Assembly: GCA_037903355.1 (NCBI GenBank)
Contig: JBAJFE010000027.1
Span: 124,001-188,000, forward strand
Origin: Trichuris trichiura
Lineage: Eukaryota; Nematoda; Enoplea; Trichinellida; Trichuridae
Length of the DNA: 64,000 nucleotides
Direction: 5' to 3'
Numbering within the stretch: the stretch's first letter is position 1; each line of letters begins with the position of its first letter. Shown one piece after another: positions 11,191 through 22,859 of the stretch. The position numbers and the translations under genes are program-made. A model generated the notes under the pieces. The model was not told where the DNA came from. It worked only from the letters and a program-made list of their open reading frames with translations, and searched no databases.

Positions 11191-13650
11191 TTGGAACACA
11201 AAGAACAGTATTCGTTCACTGTGGAAGCCAGAGCAGAATATGAACGGGAACTGGATCTTTGGATTCACAATGGCTGGCTGGTACCCTATGATGAAATGAG
11301 ATTCGGACCAGCCAGAGCGCTCATTCCCCTCATGGCAGCCACTCAACGGAGTAAAGGAACGGTGCGTCCCGTAATGGACTTTCGCCAATTGAATGAACAT
11401 ACTGACAATTTTACGGCGAACAGTGACGTCTGTGCGCATAAGCTACGTGAATGGCGTCGTCAGGGTACGAATGTGTCCATTCTAGACCTGCGCAAAGCCT
11501 ACTTGTAGATCCACGTCGACCAAACTCTTTGGCCTTATCAGACTGTGATTGTTAAGGGCCGCAGATATGCGCTCACCCGTTTGGGGTTCGGCCTTAATGT
11601 AGCCCCTACAATCATGAAAATGGTGGTGAACCATGTGTTGTCTCTCACACCCGACGTCCAGAAGGCCACGTCGGCGTACATCGACGATATTTTTGTTAAC
11701 GAAGACGTTGCTAGTGCTGACACAGTGAAGGCCCAATTAGCAAAATATGGACTATCCTGCAAGCCAGCCGAGAGACTGGCTAACGGAGCACGCGTCCTAG
11801 AATTGAAAGTCTGGCGGGAGCAGGATAAGATGATGTGGTCTAGGGGTCACGAACTTGGCGAGCCACCGAAGAGGTTAACCCGGAGAACAGTGTTTTCATA
11901 CTGCGGCGAAATGGTAGGCCATTACCCAGTTTGCGGATGGCTGAGGACGGCAACGGCGCTCATCAAGAGAGAGGCGAACAACGCGACCTCGACATGGGAT
12001 GAACCTATACGAGATGGTCAGATACGGAATCGGCTTCTGGATGTCGTCAAGGCAATGAAGTCTCAAGATCCCGTGCGGGGAAGATGGGATGTGTCAGGTG
12101 AGAAAGCAAAAGTTTGGGTTGATGCGAGCGCGCTGGCGCTTGGCGTAGCCCTGGAAGTCGATGGGGCTGTCATTGAAGATGGGGCATGGTTACGACATGA
12201 CGATGCCGGCCATATTAACATGGCAGAACTGGACGCCATGATCAAGGGGCTAAATCTGGCGTTGTCATGGCAACTAAAAGATCTTCAGCTCATGACCGAC
12301 TCACTGACAGTGTACAGATGGATTGACGACGCGCTGTCAGGAAAGACCCGCCTGAAGACCAAAGCAGCGAGCAAAATGCTCATCCGACGAAGAGTAGCCC
12401 TAGTGTTGGCACTGGTACAAGAGTACGATTTGAACCTGACCGTTACCTTGGTAAAGTCAGCAGAAAACAAAGCAGATGCCCTAACCAGGGTACCGCGTCA
12501 GTGGTTGGCTCAGTTGAACCATGATAGAGCTTTAGCCTACGCTGCCGCGGCTACTACGCAATGCGAGCAGGTCGTGGCTGAGGTTCATCATGCCGCGGGA
12601 CACCCAGGTGTACGGCGCACCCTTTATTTTGCAAAAAGACGGGACCCAACAGTGTCAAAGAGGGTTGTGAGTAAGTGCGTTAGACAGTGCGACATCTGCC
12701 AGTCTATTGATCCTGCACCGATGAAGTGGAAGCAAGGGCAACTCGAAGTGAGCAAGACATGGCACAGACTAAGCTGTGATGTAACCCACTACAAAGGTAG
12801 CCATTATTTGACTCTCATTGACTGCGGGCCCACTAGGTTTGCTATATGGCGACCCTTAAGGTTCTGTACCGCCATGGATATTGCGGAGCACTTGGAACAA
12901 ATCTTTCTTGAACGAGGGGCACCGGAAGAATTATTGGTCGATAATGACCCTTCGTTTCGCAGTCAGTTAGTCGCCCGGCTAACGAAGCGGTGGGGTGTGC
13001 GCCTCAGGTTTAGATGCGCCTATGTCCCGTCAGGGAATGGTATAGTAGAGAGATGCCATAGGACAATAAAAGTGATCGCAGCAAGGAAAAATTGCCCAGT
13101 GGCCGAGGCAGTTTACTTGTACAACATGACCCCACGAGATGACTGCTCCGCAGAGACAGCACCAGCAAATGCAATCTACCGCTACGTGACACGGGTTCGC
13201 GGCGTAGACCGAGTTGCTGACGAAGATGAGAGGGTGAGCTGTCCGTACAAGATCGGAGATATGGTTTGGGTAAGGACACCTACTGGCAGGTGCGACACCC
13301 AGTATGAACAAGGCACGGTAACAAGAACCATATCTGAGCAGGCGGTAGAAATTAACGGAATACCTTGCCACGTCCGAGATATCCGTCATCGCTCCTCTGC
13401 TCCGAGCACGCCCTCCAACATGTCGCTTCAGGAACAGGAAGACGACGAGCTCTTAGTCACCATCCCTGTGCAAGTTGACGAAACAAGACGACAGGTAACG
13501 CCTCAGCCAATGGCTGCTGAACCCGGCCAACGCGAAGACGCTGAATCGCCCCAGATCTATCATGAAGACAGAAGACTTCGCCGCTCAGAGCGACTTCGCC
13601 GACGGAAGCACTGCCCGGTCTGTGATTTTGAAAATCAGGGGGGAGTGTAA
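11191..13650 (+). pseudogene. Gypsy-B pol: RT, RNase H, integrase, one internal UAG
   Basis: One frame runs from 11191 to 13650, broken only by UAG at 11506-11508, where related RTs have a sense codon (DLRKAYL-stop-IHVD). RT shows RPVMDFRQLNEHT and the Y-I-D-D active site near 11680. RNase H follows with VWVDASALALG (about 12111), an AELDAM block (12226), MTDSLT (12292) and NKADALTR (about 12469). Integrase has an HHCC finger (HHAAGHPGVRR ... CVRQCDIC), Asp in SCDVTHY, Asp in LLVDNDPSF and Glu in GNGIVERCHR, so the catalytic triad is intact. A basic C-terminal tail ends just before the purine tract. The enzyme copies the element RNA and inserts the cDNA. Confidence 0.9.
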
Positions 13651-14009
13651 TAAACCGGTGGGTGGTCATATGTCCACGGGGGTCGCGAGGCAGGTCACCG
13701 GGTGGCCGTGAATCTGTCATTCTCCTACTGACAAAGAACTGACAAGCGCAGCGTGGGGGAGCGCTTCCGCTTGGGGTGACAGGAGGGTGTGCCGAGAGCG
13801 TGGGCTGCTGCAACGGCAAGAATCGAGAGAGCGTGACGAGGAGTTGGCTAGAGCGTTTGGGGCGTGCGGCGGCGTTTGTTCTCTTTCTCTGTCGTTGGCG
13901 GTGTTCGTATTGTTGTGTACCGTAAGTAGAAAGAGATTCGTGTTGTGTAGGTACAATAAAGTGTTTGGCTACCTTGTTCTGTGTGCGGTTGACGACTGCG
14001 TTTACTACA
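13646..14009 (+). repeat. 3' LTR of gypsy-B
   Basis: This is the 364-bp partner of the 5' LTR, preceded by a polypurine tract and followed by the second GAACG. The final codons of pol overlap its first bases. Confidence 0.93.
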
Positions 14010-14481
14010 GAACGTCCAAAAGTTAGTTTCGTCGCGGCAAATCCAGCCGTGGCATTAGCCATTTGCTTATTCGGCGATATGCAGAGGTGCCATAAAGCTA
14101 TATATAGGAATTGCATTGCCCCTTTTCCATGAACGTAGTCCAAGCTCTTGCGAACAGTAATAAAGGCGGAAACGGATATGACAAGTGCCGGCAACTTTTC
14201 CGCAGCGGAAGAAACACCAGTCAACGTTGCAGGTGCTGAGCGAAGATCAGGTGAACTACAAGCATGCGCTTTTCGCTTGACCGTTGCGCATCGTCAAACA
14301 TCACCGTAAGGTCGCTACACAAGATCAACGGGCGCCTGCCATGCGTCCAGTCCGTGTTGGAATATAAAGGACCAATCAGCGTTGACCAAACCGTCCTACG
14401 CCATCTGGGGGCCTTGGTGGGCCCTGACAAGGCCTAGGGGGCGGCCCTGGAGCAAAAAGGTTGAAAAACTATGGCCTAGGT

Positions 14482-15411
14482 ACTCGAGAACAGCTAGCTG
14501 GTAAGTCACTGGAAGATTTCCTACGAGCGCTAAAAGCGCTGAGCACTGAGTGCAGTCTCTGGCCGTATACGCATCCCAGTATCAAGAGCAACTCGTGCGC
14601 GATGCCTTCATGTCTAGGCTGCAGCCACAAACTATCCGTCAGCGACTTCTAGAGAGCAAAGCTTGCGACCTAGCGTCACTGCTAGACGTTGCGCAAATCC
14701 TCGATTCTGCACAACGGTTCAGAAAGGTATGTCCTATCGATATGCGCTAATACGACTGTCGCTTCCACTGTCGCCGATGACTGCCGACAGCATGACGGCG
14801 TTAGCGCCCTTGGGGGAACCGTGCGCAACGACTGCTACGAAGAAGACGCACTGTTCTTTTTGTGGACGCTCCAAGGGCGAACGTGCGTAATGTCCTGCTC
14901 GTGAAGCTGTATGCAGGAAGTGCAGTAAGAGAGGCAGTTCGCTAAATTATGCCGTTCTTCTCCCGCTATCCAGAGTTCTGCTTGCCCTCCTGCTCAACGA
15001 GATTCTTCTGCTAGTCTCGCTGTGCCCCGCCCCAAACGAACGAGGCCGGGAAGACTCGTTGCGCTAAGCAGTCGCGCTAACTTCCCAAGCTTTCTCTCGA
15101 AAGCTGTCATCGCTGCGTCATTGAACGGTCAGGAAGTCCGCCGTCTGGTCGACAGTGGCAGTTCTGAAAGCTTTATTCACCCACGCGTAGTCGAAGCGTT
15201 CGGTCTCAAAACTTGTCGTTCTCGAGTGCCTATAAGGATAGCGTCTGGGTCTTCCACTGTCTCTGCTTTGGGCCACACTACTGCTGCTCTGCTCTGCTCT
15301 GCTACTAACCTACGGTGGGAACTTGCTGCCACTTACTATGTGTGGTTTAGCCGTCTTAAGGGCAAGCCCTTCTCGGCTGTTCGCTCATCTTTCTGCGGAC
15401 TGTCATCCTAA
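14482..15411 (+). pseudogene. Gypsy-A gag C-terminal part and protease
   Basis: It resumes the capsid sequence cut at 7079: TREQLAGKSLEDFLRALKAL, then in a shifted frame YQEQLVRDAFMSRLQPQTIRQRLLE, the canonical end of the Gypsy capsid. A Cys-rich stretch near 14840-14900 probably marks the remains of the zinc knuckles. From 15085 an aspartic protease reads AASLNGQEVRRLVDSGSSESFIHP, with D-S-G in the active-site position. Several frameshifts separate the blocks. Confidence 0.78.
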
Positions 15412-15419
15412 AACCGCTA

Positions 15420-17711
15420 AATCGCGTTGCTTCTCGCTGGCAGACATGATGTTCATTCGAAAAGAAGTGCTGAAAGTGCTAAACAAAGAGATGATCGAAC
15501 CTAGTAATTCGCCGTGACGAGCTCAAGTATTAATCGTTAAGGAAGAGAGACGAAAGAGTCCGCTTGTCATTCACCTTTCGCAAACGATAAAAAGATTTAC
15601 GCTTCAAGATAGCTACCCCTTACCCAGAATCGATTCTTTAATGCACAGTTTAGCCAAGTGCAGGATCTATAGTAGTATCGACCTGAAAAGCGCGTATCAC
15701 TAAATCCCTTTTCAAGCACAGGACAAGCCATAAACCGCGTTTGGAGCAGCTGGCGGATTATAACAATCCATGCGTGTACCGTTCAGAATTACTAACGGAG
15801 TCAAGCGCTTTCAGCGAATCGTCAACTTATTCATCAAGGGACGAGCGCGTAGAAAAGAACTTCGCGTATCTTGATGATATTACGGTTTGCGGATCAACAT
15901 AGATGGACCACGATAAGAATTTCGAAAACTTTCTCAAAGCTGCGCGAAAATGGAAACTCACACTCAATAAAGACAAGTGTATCTTTTCGACTAGAAAACT
16001 TCGCATTCTGAGGTATGAAATCGAGAATGGTGAAATCCTTCCGGACCCTTCCTGTCTTCAGCCCCTGCAGGACATTTCTGTACCGAAAGATAAGATATCA
16101 TTGCAGCAAATTTTGAGCTTATTCACATATTACTCCCAGTGGATATTTAATTATTACAGCAAGGTGAGTCCACTTGCACAACATACTGCCTTCCAAACAA
16201 CGGCTGAAGCGGAAAGTGCATTTCAGCTATTGAAGACGGACATAGAAACGTCGACTGTCCAGATTTTTGATAAGTCGTTACCCTTTGAGGTGAAAGCTGA
16301 CGCGTCTGAACTTGCATTAGCTGCCGTACTGAATCAGCTAGCTGGACCGGTAGCCTTCTTTTCACGCACTCTACAGCCACACGAAAAACGATACGGCGCT
16401 GTAAAAAAGAAGCCCAAGCTGTCGTTGAAGCACTGGCAGCGCTACTTAGCCGGAAGACGTTTCACGATAAAAACGGACCAACGTTCAGTGAGCTTCATGT
16501 TCAGTAAGCAGCACAGGAGTAAAATAAAACAGGATAAAATATTGCGATGGCGGACGGAACTATCCCGTTTAGACTTCGACATTACTCACTGCCCTGGAAA
16601 GGACAACGTCCCTCCTGTGTTATTGAGGATCGCCTACGGCTTAGTAGCTTATGACAGCAATCACCTGAAGCTCTTGCATGAAGGCCTCTGTCATCCAAGA
16701 GTAACCCACCTTCAGCACTTTATGAGACCTGAGAACCTTCCCTACTCGCTTGATGAAATCAGGCAGGCAGTCAGCGGCTGTCGAGTATGTGCAGAATGTA
16801 AAGCCGTGTTCTGTAGCCCCGAAAGAGCTACTCTCATTAAGGCTACTCAGCCATTCGAACGGTTGAAGTTGGGCTTCAAGGGCCCACTTCCTGGCGACTT
16901 CGTGAGTCGATTCCTCCCGTGTGTCATAGATCAGTACTCTAGATTTCCCTTTGCTTTCGCATGCTATGATATGTCAAGTGCTTCAGTTATAAAGGCTCTA
17001 AATGAATTGTTCTGCTTGTTCGGCGTCTTTGCGTAGGTCCACTCCGACCGTGGAACGGCCTTTATAAGCCGTGAACTAAGAGGTTTCCTTGTAAGCAAAG
17101 GCATAGCCTGCAGCAGAAGCACAGGCTACAACCCACAAGGAAATGGGCAAGGTCAACGCTACGTCAGGGTTATCTGGAAAACGGCAACGCTAGCGTTACG
17201 ATCGTGCCGCGTGCCCATCTCGCAATGGCGTGCCGTGCTTCCCGACGTACTATACGCTCTGCCGTCTCTTCTATGCAGAGCCACCAATGCTTCTCCGCAT
17301 GAACAAATGTTTGGCTTCCTTCGTCGGTCAACTTTGGGCATACCGCTGCCGGCATGGCTGACGTGTCCTGGCCCTGCCTTTCTGAAAAAGCACGTCCGCT
17401 CTAGCAAAATGGGCCCGCTGGTCAAAGAAGTAGAGTTACTGCAAGCGATTCCACAATATGCTCATGTTCGATTCCCCGTGTCTCTTCGCGACCTAGCGCC
17501 TGCAGGTTCCTCTCGCGCTGAAATCGATATCGACTACAACGATCGAGAATTACCGTCCGAAGAGACGAATGAAGCTGACCAGGAGTCGCCTGGACTGCCT
17601 ACTGCTGAAGACCGCTTACTGTCAAAGTCAGGACCAGCCCTCGAACAAAAACCATTAGCACTCCATCGGCCGACGCGAATACGGCGTCTTCCTGACCGCT
17701 TGGACTTATGA
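15420..17711 (+). pseudogene. Gypsy-A reverse transcriptase, RNase H and integrase relic
   Basis: RT fingers begin near 15460 (VLKVLNKEMIEPSNSP) and reach SSIDLKSAYH near 15680. The active site region reads Y-L-D-D-I-T near 15870. An open frame 15903-17036 then carries the RT thumb (KLTLNKDKCIFSTRKL), RNase H (FEVKADASELALAAVL; TIKTDQRSVSFMF) and the integrase zinc finger (CHPRVTHLQHFM ... CRVCAECKA). The integrase core is weak: VSRFLPCVIDQYSRF keeps Asp in D-Q-Y-S-R-F. The C-terminal part (17211-17711) follows after a stop at 17034. Multiple breaks make this a dead copy. Confidence 0.82.
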
Positions 17712-19727
17712 CAGCTTCTCATCTTGAAGGGAATGAATATACAGTCAGCCCTCGTTATCCGCGGATTCTATACAAAGCGGTTTGTCCAGCGTGAAATAGT
17801 AACGTTATCTTTTCATAGAGACATGCGCACCACTGGCCGGCATTATAATTGCACTAGTGTCGTTGCATGCCTGTGCAGCAGTGTGATCATCTGCGCGTTC
17901 GCGAAAGACTTTCTCTGCCCACAATGCTCTCTAACCGTGCACAATGCTAATGAGGCCTTGTCATTTTTCTGACTGCTCATTATTGCTTCGTGCGCGTTGT
18001 CGAGGCCGCGCGCTGTGCGCAAATATCAGTTTCCCTGCAGCGTGGCAGGTCTGAACTTTCGCGTCCTGTAACTGGTGTCGCATAGGAGGATGGCTGACAG
18101 AAGGCAACTAAATGAACAGAACGGTTCCTCTAGGGCTAAGAGACAACGTAGCGTCCTTACCCTTCATGAGAAAGTAAAAGTCCTAGATCTTTTGAAAAGC
18201 GGATTGTCATGTGCCGAAGTGGCCGCAAGATCAGGAAAAATGAATCCAGCATTCGTACGATAAAGCAGCAGGAAGCTGAGATTCGAAGAAGCGTGCATCC
18301 CGACCCTTCACTGGCGAAAAAAGCTGCTGTAGTTCGCAACAATGTCCTCGTGAAGGCCGAGAAAGCGCTGAGCTTATATGAGCACTTCTCCGGCTCGGTT
18401 GCAGAGAACGAGAGAAAAGGGTTTACTGCTAGCAAAGGATGGCTAGCCAAATACGTGAAGCGCTTCAACCTCAAGAAGTTAAAGATCACTGGAGAAGCGG
18501 CATCGGCTGATTGCGTAGCTGCCTCGACATTTCCGGAGGAATTCAAAGAGATAGTGGACCAAAAGGGATATCTCCCAGAACAAATCTTCAATTGTGGCGA
18601 GACGGCATTATTCTAGAAGCAAATGCCAAAGCGCACGTACATCCACAAGAGCGCAAAGCAAGCCCCGGGGTTCATGCCACTGAAAGATCGACTCACTCTT
18701 GTGCTCTGTGGCAACGCTGCAGGACACATGATAAGGCCCGGCGTTGTCTACCGGACTCGTTATCCTCGGTCGCTCAGAAACAAAAACATGGATTGCCTGC
18801 CGGTCTTCTGGCAGCACAACAAGAAGGCGTGGATGACGGTTATCCTTTTCACGAAGTGCTTTAACCAGTGCTTCATTCCTGAAGCGAAAAAGTACCTGAA
18901 AAGGAATGGGTTGGCTTTCAAGGTCCTCCTCGTATTTGATAACGCCCCCAGTCACCCGCAATCTCTTTGCTTCCCTAATGAGAACGTCGAGGTGAAATTT
19001 TTGCCCGCTAACTCGACATCACTTCTACAGCCACTGGATCAGGGCGCCATAAAATGCATTAAGGCTACTTATACTCGTCTCGTATTTGGAAAGCTTCATG
19101 ATACCCTGCATGCTAATGCTGATTGCGATCTTACCGGCCTGTGGAAGCGTTTCTCAATTGCAGACGCTATCGCCCAGATTGCGGAGGCAGTACACGAGAT
19201 AAAGCCTAGAACAGTCAGTGGTTGCTGGAAGCGTTTGTGGAAAGACGCAGTCAGTGAATGCGCGGACTTAGGTGCCATCGATGAGGAGGTCATGGGCATA
19301 GTGAATATTGCCAAGGAGTTGGGAGATGAAGGTTTCTTCGACATGATAGAAGACGATATCAGAGAGCACATAGAAGATTGTGGAGAACAGTTCACCAACA
19401 AGGAACTCGAAGAACTGATGCAATCACCTACGGCCAGTGACGACGATGTTATGGAAGATACAGAAGCTCAAACACCCTCGGATTGGACGCTGCAAAAGCT
19501 GGCCACTATTTTCCGGCAAGCGCAGGTCCTAAAGGATATGACTGTTGAATATGATCCATCCATGGAACGTGGCATCATCGTTACACGAGGAATAACGGCT
19601 TCGTTGAAACCGCTGCAGGATTCATTCGATGAAGCTAAAAAAAGGGAGAGACAGCTCCCTATAACAATGTTTTTAAAAAAAGCTCCGGCAGCTGCGGAGC
19701 CTATCATTTTAAGGCGAGAAGTTTCGC

Positions 19728-20640
19728 GGGTCTTGTATGTTGTCTCCCCACCGAAAGTTGAAGCGGCAACTTCAATGGCGGTCACGTGATCATTACTACG
19801 TCACCTGAACAATGGGTGACCTAAGCTATTGTTCACTGTGTACACATGCGAGCGATGCGTATCAGCGAAGGAACGCTGCACAGCTGGAAACAGTTCGCCG
19901 TTCTGGTAATTGTTTCCAAGTGCGTGCTATAGCCCTGCCGGCGATCCTGTCCAGCCCTAGCCTAAGCCTAAGCTTAAACCTAACCCTAAGCCTCAGCCTA
20001 AACCTAAACCTAAACCTAAGCCTAAGCCTAAACCTTAACATGACGCGTGTGTCGTTGCTGCTGTTGGGTTTTGCAGTTTTGACCGTGGCGCAAACCACAA
20101 GAAGCATAGCGCAAAGTAGCGTTATTTAGCGATCACTGAACACGCGAGCATTGACTAACGCAAAAAGGGAAAAAGCATACGTACTGCTAACGCAGGTGCT
20201 CAGCCTGACGAAGGCGACGCGTCGATTTCGCTGGAGGCGCATCCGACGGGTTCACTCGGGTGTACCTAATCAGGCAGAAGGCGTCAGTGCCTCCTTACGG
20301 TGCCTCCACTTGTCGATCGGAAGTTGTCACTAGATCCCGGCACAGACAACGCAGAATGAGATTTACCCTGTCTGCCAAGGCACGCCTCAGCTCGGACAGT
20401 TGACCTGCGATGTTTTTCATGAATTCCTACACGACGTCTCAGCTTGAACACCTGCAGGCCCCATTGTGTTTCCCGTAACTTCAATGCATGCGCATCTGCT
20501 AAATTCCATGCTTTCACTAAACCTGACGATAACGTTCGTGCCGTTGTGCCGATAACAACCCTTTATTGCGCTATAGATTCGCAGATTACGCTTTGAAATA
20601 GCCGCCTCAACTTCCGGTGGGGAGACAACATACTAGACCC
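19728..20640. mobile_element. 913-bp TIR element with internal telomere-like repeats, copy 1
   Basis: The ends GGGTCTTGTATGTTGTCTCC and the inverted GGGTCTAGTATGTTGTCTCC match over more than 30 bp. A 7-bp direct repeat GTTTCGC flanks it (19721-19727 and 20641-20647), consistent with a 7-8 bp target duplication (8 bp in copy 2). Inside, 19960-20036 is a run of CCTAAGCC/CCTAAACC units related to the nematode telomere repeat TTAGGC. No transposase is encoded. It interrupts the Tigger transposase. A second copy is at 61685-62542 and a diverged one at about 26460-27060. Confidence 0.88.
19960..20036 (+). repeat. Interstitial telomere-like (CCTAARCY)n tract
   Basis: About a dozen head-to-tail degenerate units of CCTAAGCCTAAGC/CCTAAACC lie in 77 bp, the complement of TTAGGC and variants. 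It is inside the 913-bp TIR element, so its position is explained by transposition rather than by chromosome fusion. Confidence 0.85.
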
Positions 20641-21222
20641 GTTTCGCTACCAACAAGTTCAAGCAACCCTAGGGCTGGCCGGTCTCCAGGGGATCTGCAC
20701 CCACCTACAGAAAGTGGGTGAATTGTCTGATTCCTGATGCGCCAAACATTTCTGCCCGTAGACGTTTTGTTCTGTGTGGATGTGTTCCATGTGATATTCA
20801 GTATTTCTGCTTAAGTGCGCCTATTTATTTTGTATTTCCCTGCTCGGTACTCATTCCGCGTACCAGTACATCGCTTAGCTCATTAAAGCAAGGCTTCTCC
20901 CAGGCGTTTAAAAAAAGATCATCCTACTTTCGTCCTTTCTTGTATGTAATGGCTTGGACTCTGATGGCTGGCCCCACTGGACAAGCGCAGTCTCATTGAT
21001 GTCATTATCTCGTAGCTAGATTCCGTAGTACCAAGCTTCGAAGGATCACTACGTATGATAACCGTTCCAGAAGGAATTCAAGGGGATAGGATGAAATATG
21101 CGGCTGGAATACAAGCTATTTGGCTTCTTTCATAGGGTATCCTATACAACGCGGAATTCGTTTTACGCGGTGTAACGCTCAAAATTCGGGACGAATTAAC
21201 CGCGGATAACGAGGGCCGACTT

Positions 21223-21406
21223 TATTATGCTGGCTGCCGCTTCAGCGCTTCTTTTGCTCATCGCACCTGCAGCACTCTGACTGTAATCTTTCTTATTGTG
21301 GAGCCAAAGCACTCCCGCTGTGTTTAGTGCCCCTTTTCTTTAACTGCTGTCATCAGTTGCTAGTCGCCCTGTAAGTTGAGTAAAACCAGAGTTGGATTTC
21401 GTGACA
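21223..21406 (+). repeat. 3' LTR of gypsy-A, right portion
   Basis: It resumes after the TA at the Tigger border and is similar to 6630-6811, ending GATTTCGTGACA. The left few bases of the same LTR lie at 17733-17741. Confidence 0.72.
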
Positions 21407-22859
21407 CATGGTTAATCAATCTTCATGAATATTGCTCACTTCCAAACCACGTCCCTAATTTATTGCATTATCATGATGAATGAAGGAAGGCAAAACCACT
21501 TAGTCTTTTCTTAGTTTGAAGTGTCTTTCGTAGTATGCAATTCCTAATATCAAATGTTTGAACAACTAATGGCTTGTTACAGTTATACGTGATGACGAAA
21601 CCACCTGCATCTGGAAGGTTCCGAAGTTGCAATAAATAAAGTGGATCAGACGTGATCTAGCCTGGACAGGAGAGCTTTTACCGCCGTTACATGATGCATT
21701 GCCTTTAACTAGGGCCTCAATGATCCAAAATAAAAGAGACTAGTGGTACGTCAGCAGATCAAAACGTCTGACAATGGAACAACTGTCAAGGCCGTCCATT
21801 TTGATTCTGTCATAAAACATTATTTATACTTTTTAAAGGTTGTTTATAGGACTGTTCATCGTTATAAATTCGAAGAACATCATTTTTATTTACGGAGAAC
21901 TGAATGCAAAGTAAAGCAGTGTCAGAGCAAGTACAGAAATGAAAGAATTACTAGAACGTAAGTTAAAAGTTGTTCACGGGTCAAATTCTCTGTAATTATA
22001 TCGTGCAAGCGTAGGAACTCTTCAAATATCGGTTAAATGCGAGAATGGTATCATTAAAACGCGGTTCCCTTCTCAGAGCTCGGGATTCCAAAACCTTAAT
22101 GGCGCAGAATTCTTTTCTGCAGTTCGCTATCATTAATGAAAATTATGCCAGATATTGTTCCTACGTACCGCGGACACGTTTTAGCCTTTGTTTTCCATAG
22201 TATTTTTTATTGTGCAGCTATGGGAACTTACTATGTCGTGCCATGAGCGCATACGGTTGAAACTGCGAGAAAACTGATAGACTGATAAAATATAAGGCTA
22301 AACACGGTGGCGCGACTTTAAACTAAGAACTCCATGTTTTATGGAAAGGGTATGGTTCAGCCAACAGGGAAAGCGCAGAACCAAAAAACAGCTTGGAATA
22401 TTGTCGTGTATTTAAAGATACCGCTGTCTTGATTTCCCTGTACGCACACTTTCCCACGCAACTTCACACCTGTGCGCATTTCTTTGGGTGGTCCTAGCGG
22501 TCAAGACGGCGCCATTAGTCCTGTTTCATTCCCAAGCTAGCTTCTGCTTAAACGTTTGCAAAAGCTGACCCAGTCACCTAGTTTTAGGTTATTTATAAGA
22601 ACTATCCACCTCGTCAGCGCCTACATTACTGAACTGATACAGCTGGCTAAAGATTGTATGTCTGAAGCAACGCTCATAGAACAACTCCAGGACCAGCTTG
22701 TTTGCATCATCAGGAATGTACTATTCAGCAATGACCACTGACCCAAACTTCGCTCACCTTCGACAAAGGTTTCAAGAGTGCCTTAGCAGCCGAAGCAGCT
22801 GCTAGCCATGCCAGCAAGGCGTATAACGCTTTTTTAGGAACCATTTCGTCATCATACTA
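21407..22859. other. Non-coding stretch with a short dispersed repeat
   Basis: No coding frame is credible. The block 22390-22560 (GTACGCACACTTT... TCAAGACGGCGCCATTA... GCTTCTGCTTAA) recurs in diverged form at 30940-31100, so it is a repeat of unknown type. The remainder is AT-rich and unrecognised. Confidence 0.55.

Larger units (their letters stand above)
10004..14009 (+). mobile_element. Young, nearly intact Ty3/Gypsy LTR retrotransposon (gypsy-B)
   Basis: Two LTRs of exactly 364 bp (10004-10367 and 13646-14009), beginning TGTAATAAACC and ending TTTACTACA, flank a single gag-pol unit. A 5-bp target duplication GAACG (9999-10003 and 14010-14014) shows a clean insertion into the hAT transposase gene. 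A purine tract (AGGGGGGAG) lies immediately left of the 3' LTR. The LTRs differ at nine places that I counted, all transitions, so they are about 97.5 percent identical. Only one UAG in gag, one UAG in RT and a gag-pol frame change interrupt coding. It may have moved recently. Confidence 0.93.
8244..14065 (+). pseudogene. hAT transposase of the ZBED5/SCAND3 family, broken
   Basis: Translation from 8244 gives an N-terminal BED zinc finger (C-L-L-C-E-R-E-F with H-L-Y-N-M-H about 30 residues later), the DLL(A)SYNISLLIAKSGK block, then VATDGAPAMTGR with a catalytic Asp, the CVIHREHLAAK motif, LHTEMQWLSKG, and the C-terminal hAT dimerisation block ending AEKGFSVVADLLTKKK. These are diagnostic of the domesticated ZBED5/FAM200 relatives. 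A stop at about 8871-8873, a rearranged duplication of a CCACCTAGACA word at 9588-9633, and one frameshift near 9945 break the gene. The last codons (RGDLRLRFANFKP...) are split by the LTR insertion at 10003 and resume at 14015, ending in a stop shortly after. Confidence 0.87.
7080..14473 (+). mobile_element. ZBED5-type hAT DNA transposon, itself split by gypsy-B
   Basis: An 8-bp target duplication GCCTAGGT flanks it (7072-7079 and 14474-14481), the hallmark length for hAT transposons. Its ends are imperfect inverted repeats starting CAGTGTTTCTCC on the left and CATAGTTTTTCAAC when read in from the right, like hAT-Charlie termini. Without the nested LTR element it is about 3.4 kb and carries one transposase gene on the plus strand. 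It sits in gypsy-A gag and so is younger than gypsy-A. Frame breaks make it non-autonomous today. Confidence 0.9.
18090..20733 (+). pseudogene. Tigger transposase, inactivated and split
   Basis: The N-terminus (ATG 18090) has the CENP-B/Psq-type helix-turn-helix: LTLHEKVKVLDLLKSGLS. A frameshift near 18230 moves to the second HTH block (KGWLAKYVKRFNL). The DDE domain starts at FNCGETALF, where families have D-E-T, so the first catalytic Asp is Gly; a UAG follows at 18614. The long frame 18623-19789 has the second Asp in LLVFDNAPSHP and the third in LLQPLDQGAIKCIKATY. The native C-terminus is interrupted at 19727; after removal of the nested element translation continues LPTSSSNPRAGRSPG to a stop near 20733. 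The lesions exclude activity. Confidence 0.88.
17742..21222 (+). mobile_element. Tigger (pogo superfamily) DNA transposon, split by a TIR element
   Basis: The left end CAGTCAGCCCTCGTTATCCG and the right end, its inverted copy (CCGCGGATAACGAGGGCC at 21200-21217), are separated by 3.5 kb and flanked by TA (17740-17741 and 21223-21224). These termini are typical of Tigger elements. Its transposase gene runs 18090-20736. The insertion lies in the 3' LTR of gypsy-A. A 913-bp element is nested inside the transposase C-terminus (19728-20640). Confidence 0.92.
6618..21406 (+). mobile_element. Old Ty3/Gypsy retrotransposon (gypsy-A) split by a hAT and a Tigger insertion
   Basis: Two related blocks of about 190 bp, 6618-6811 and 21225-21406, both ending TTTCGTGACA, are read as its LTRs; by eye they agree at roughly four bases in five, so the element is old. 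Gag starts at 6831 just after the 5' LTR, breaks at 7079 and resumes in register at 14482: ...NEVRARHRLG then TREQLAGKSLEDFLRALKAL, a classic Gypsy capsid block. Protease, RT, RNase H and integrase follow to 17711. The 3' LTR begins near 17733 after the purine-rich GAAGGGAA and is interrupted at 17741 by Tigger. Removing both insertions leaves about 3.9 kb. Frameshifts and stops throughout pol show that it is dead. Confidence 0.85.

Noticed and set aside
19960..20036. Telomere-like tract as evidence of a chromosome end or fusion
   Set aside because: It lies inside a TIR element with target duplications, so transposition explains its location.
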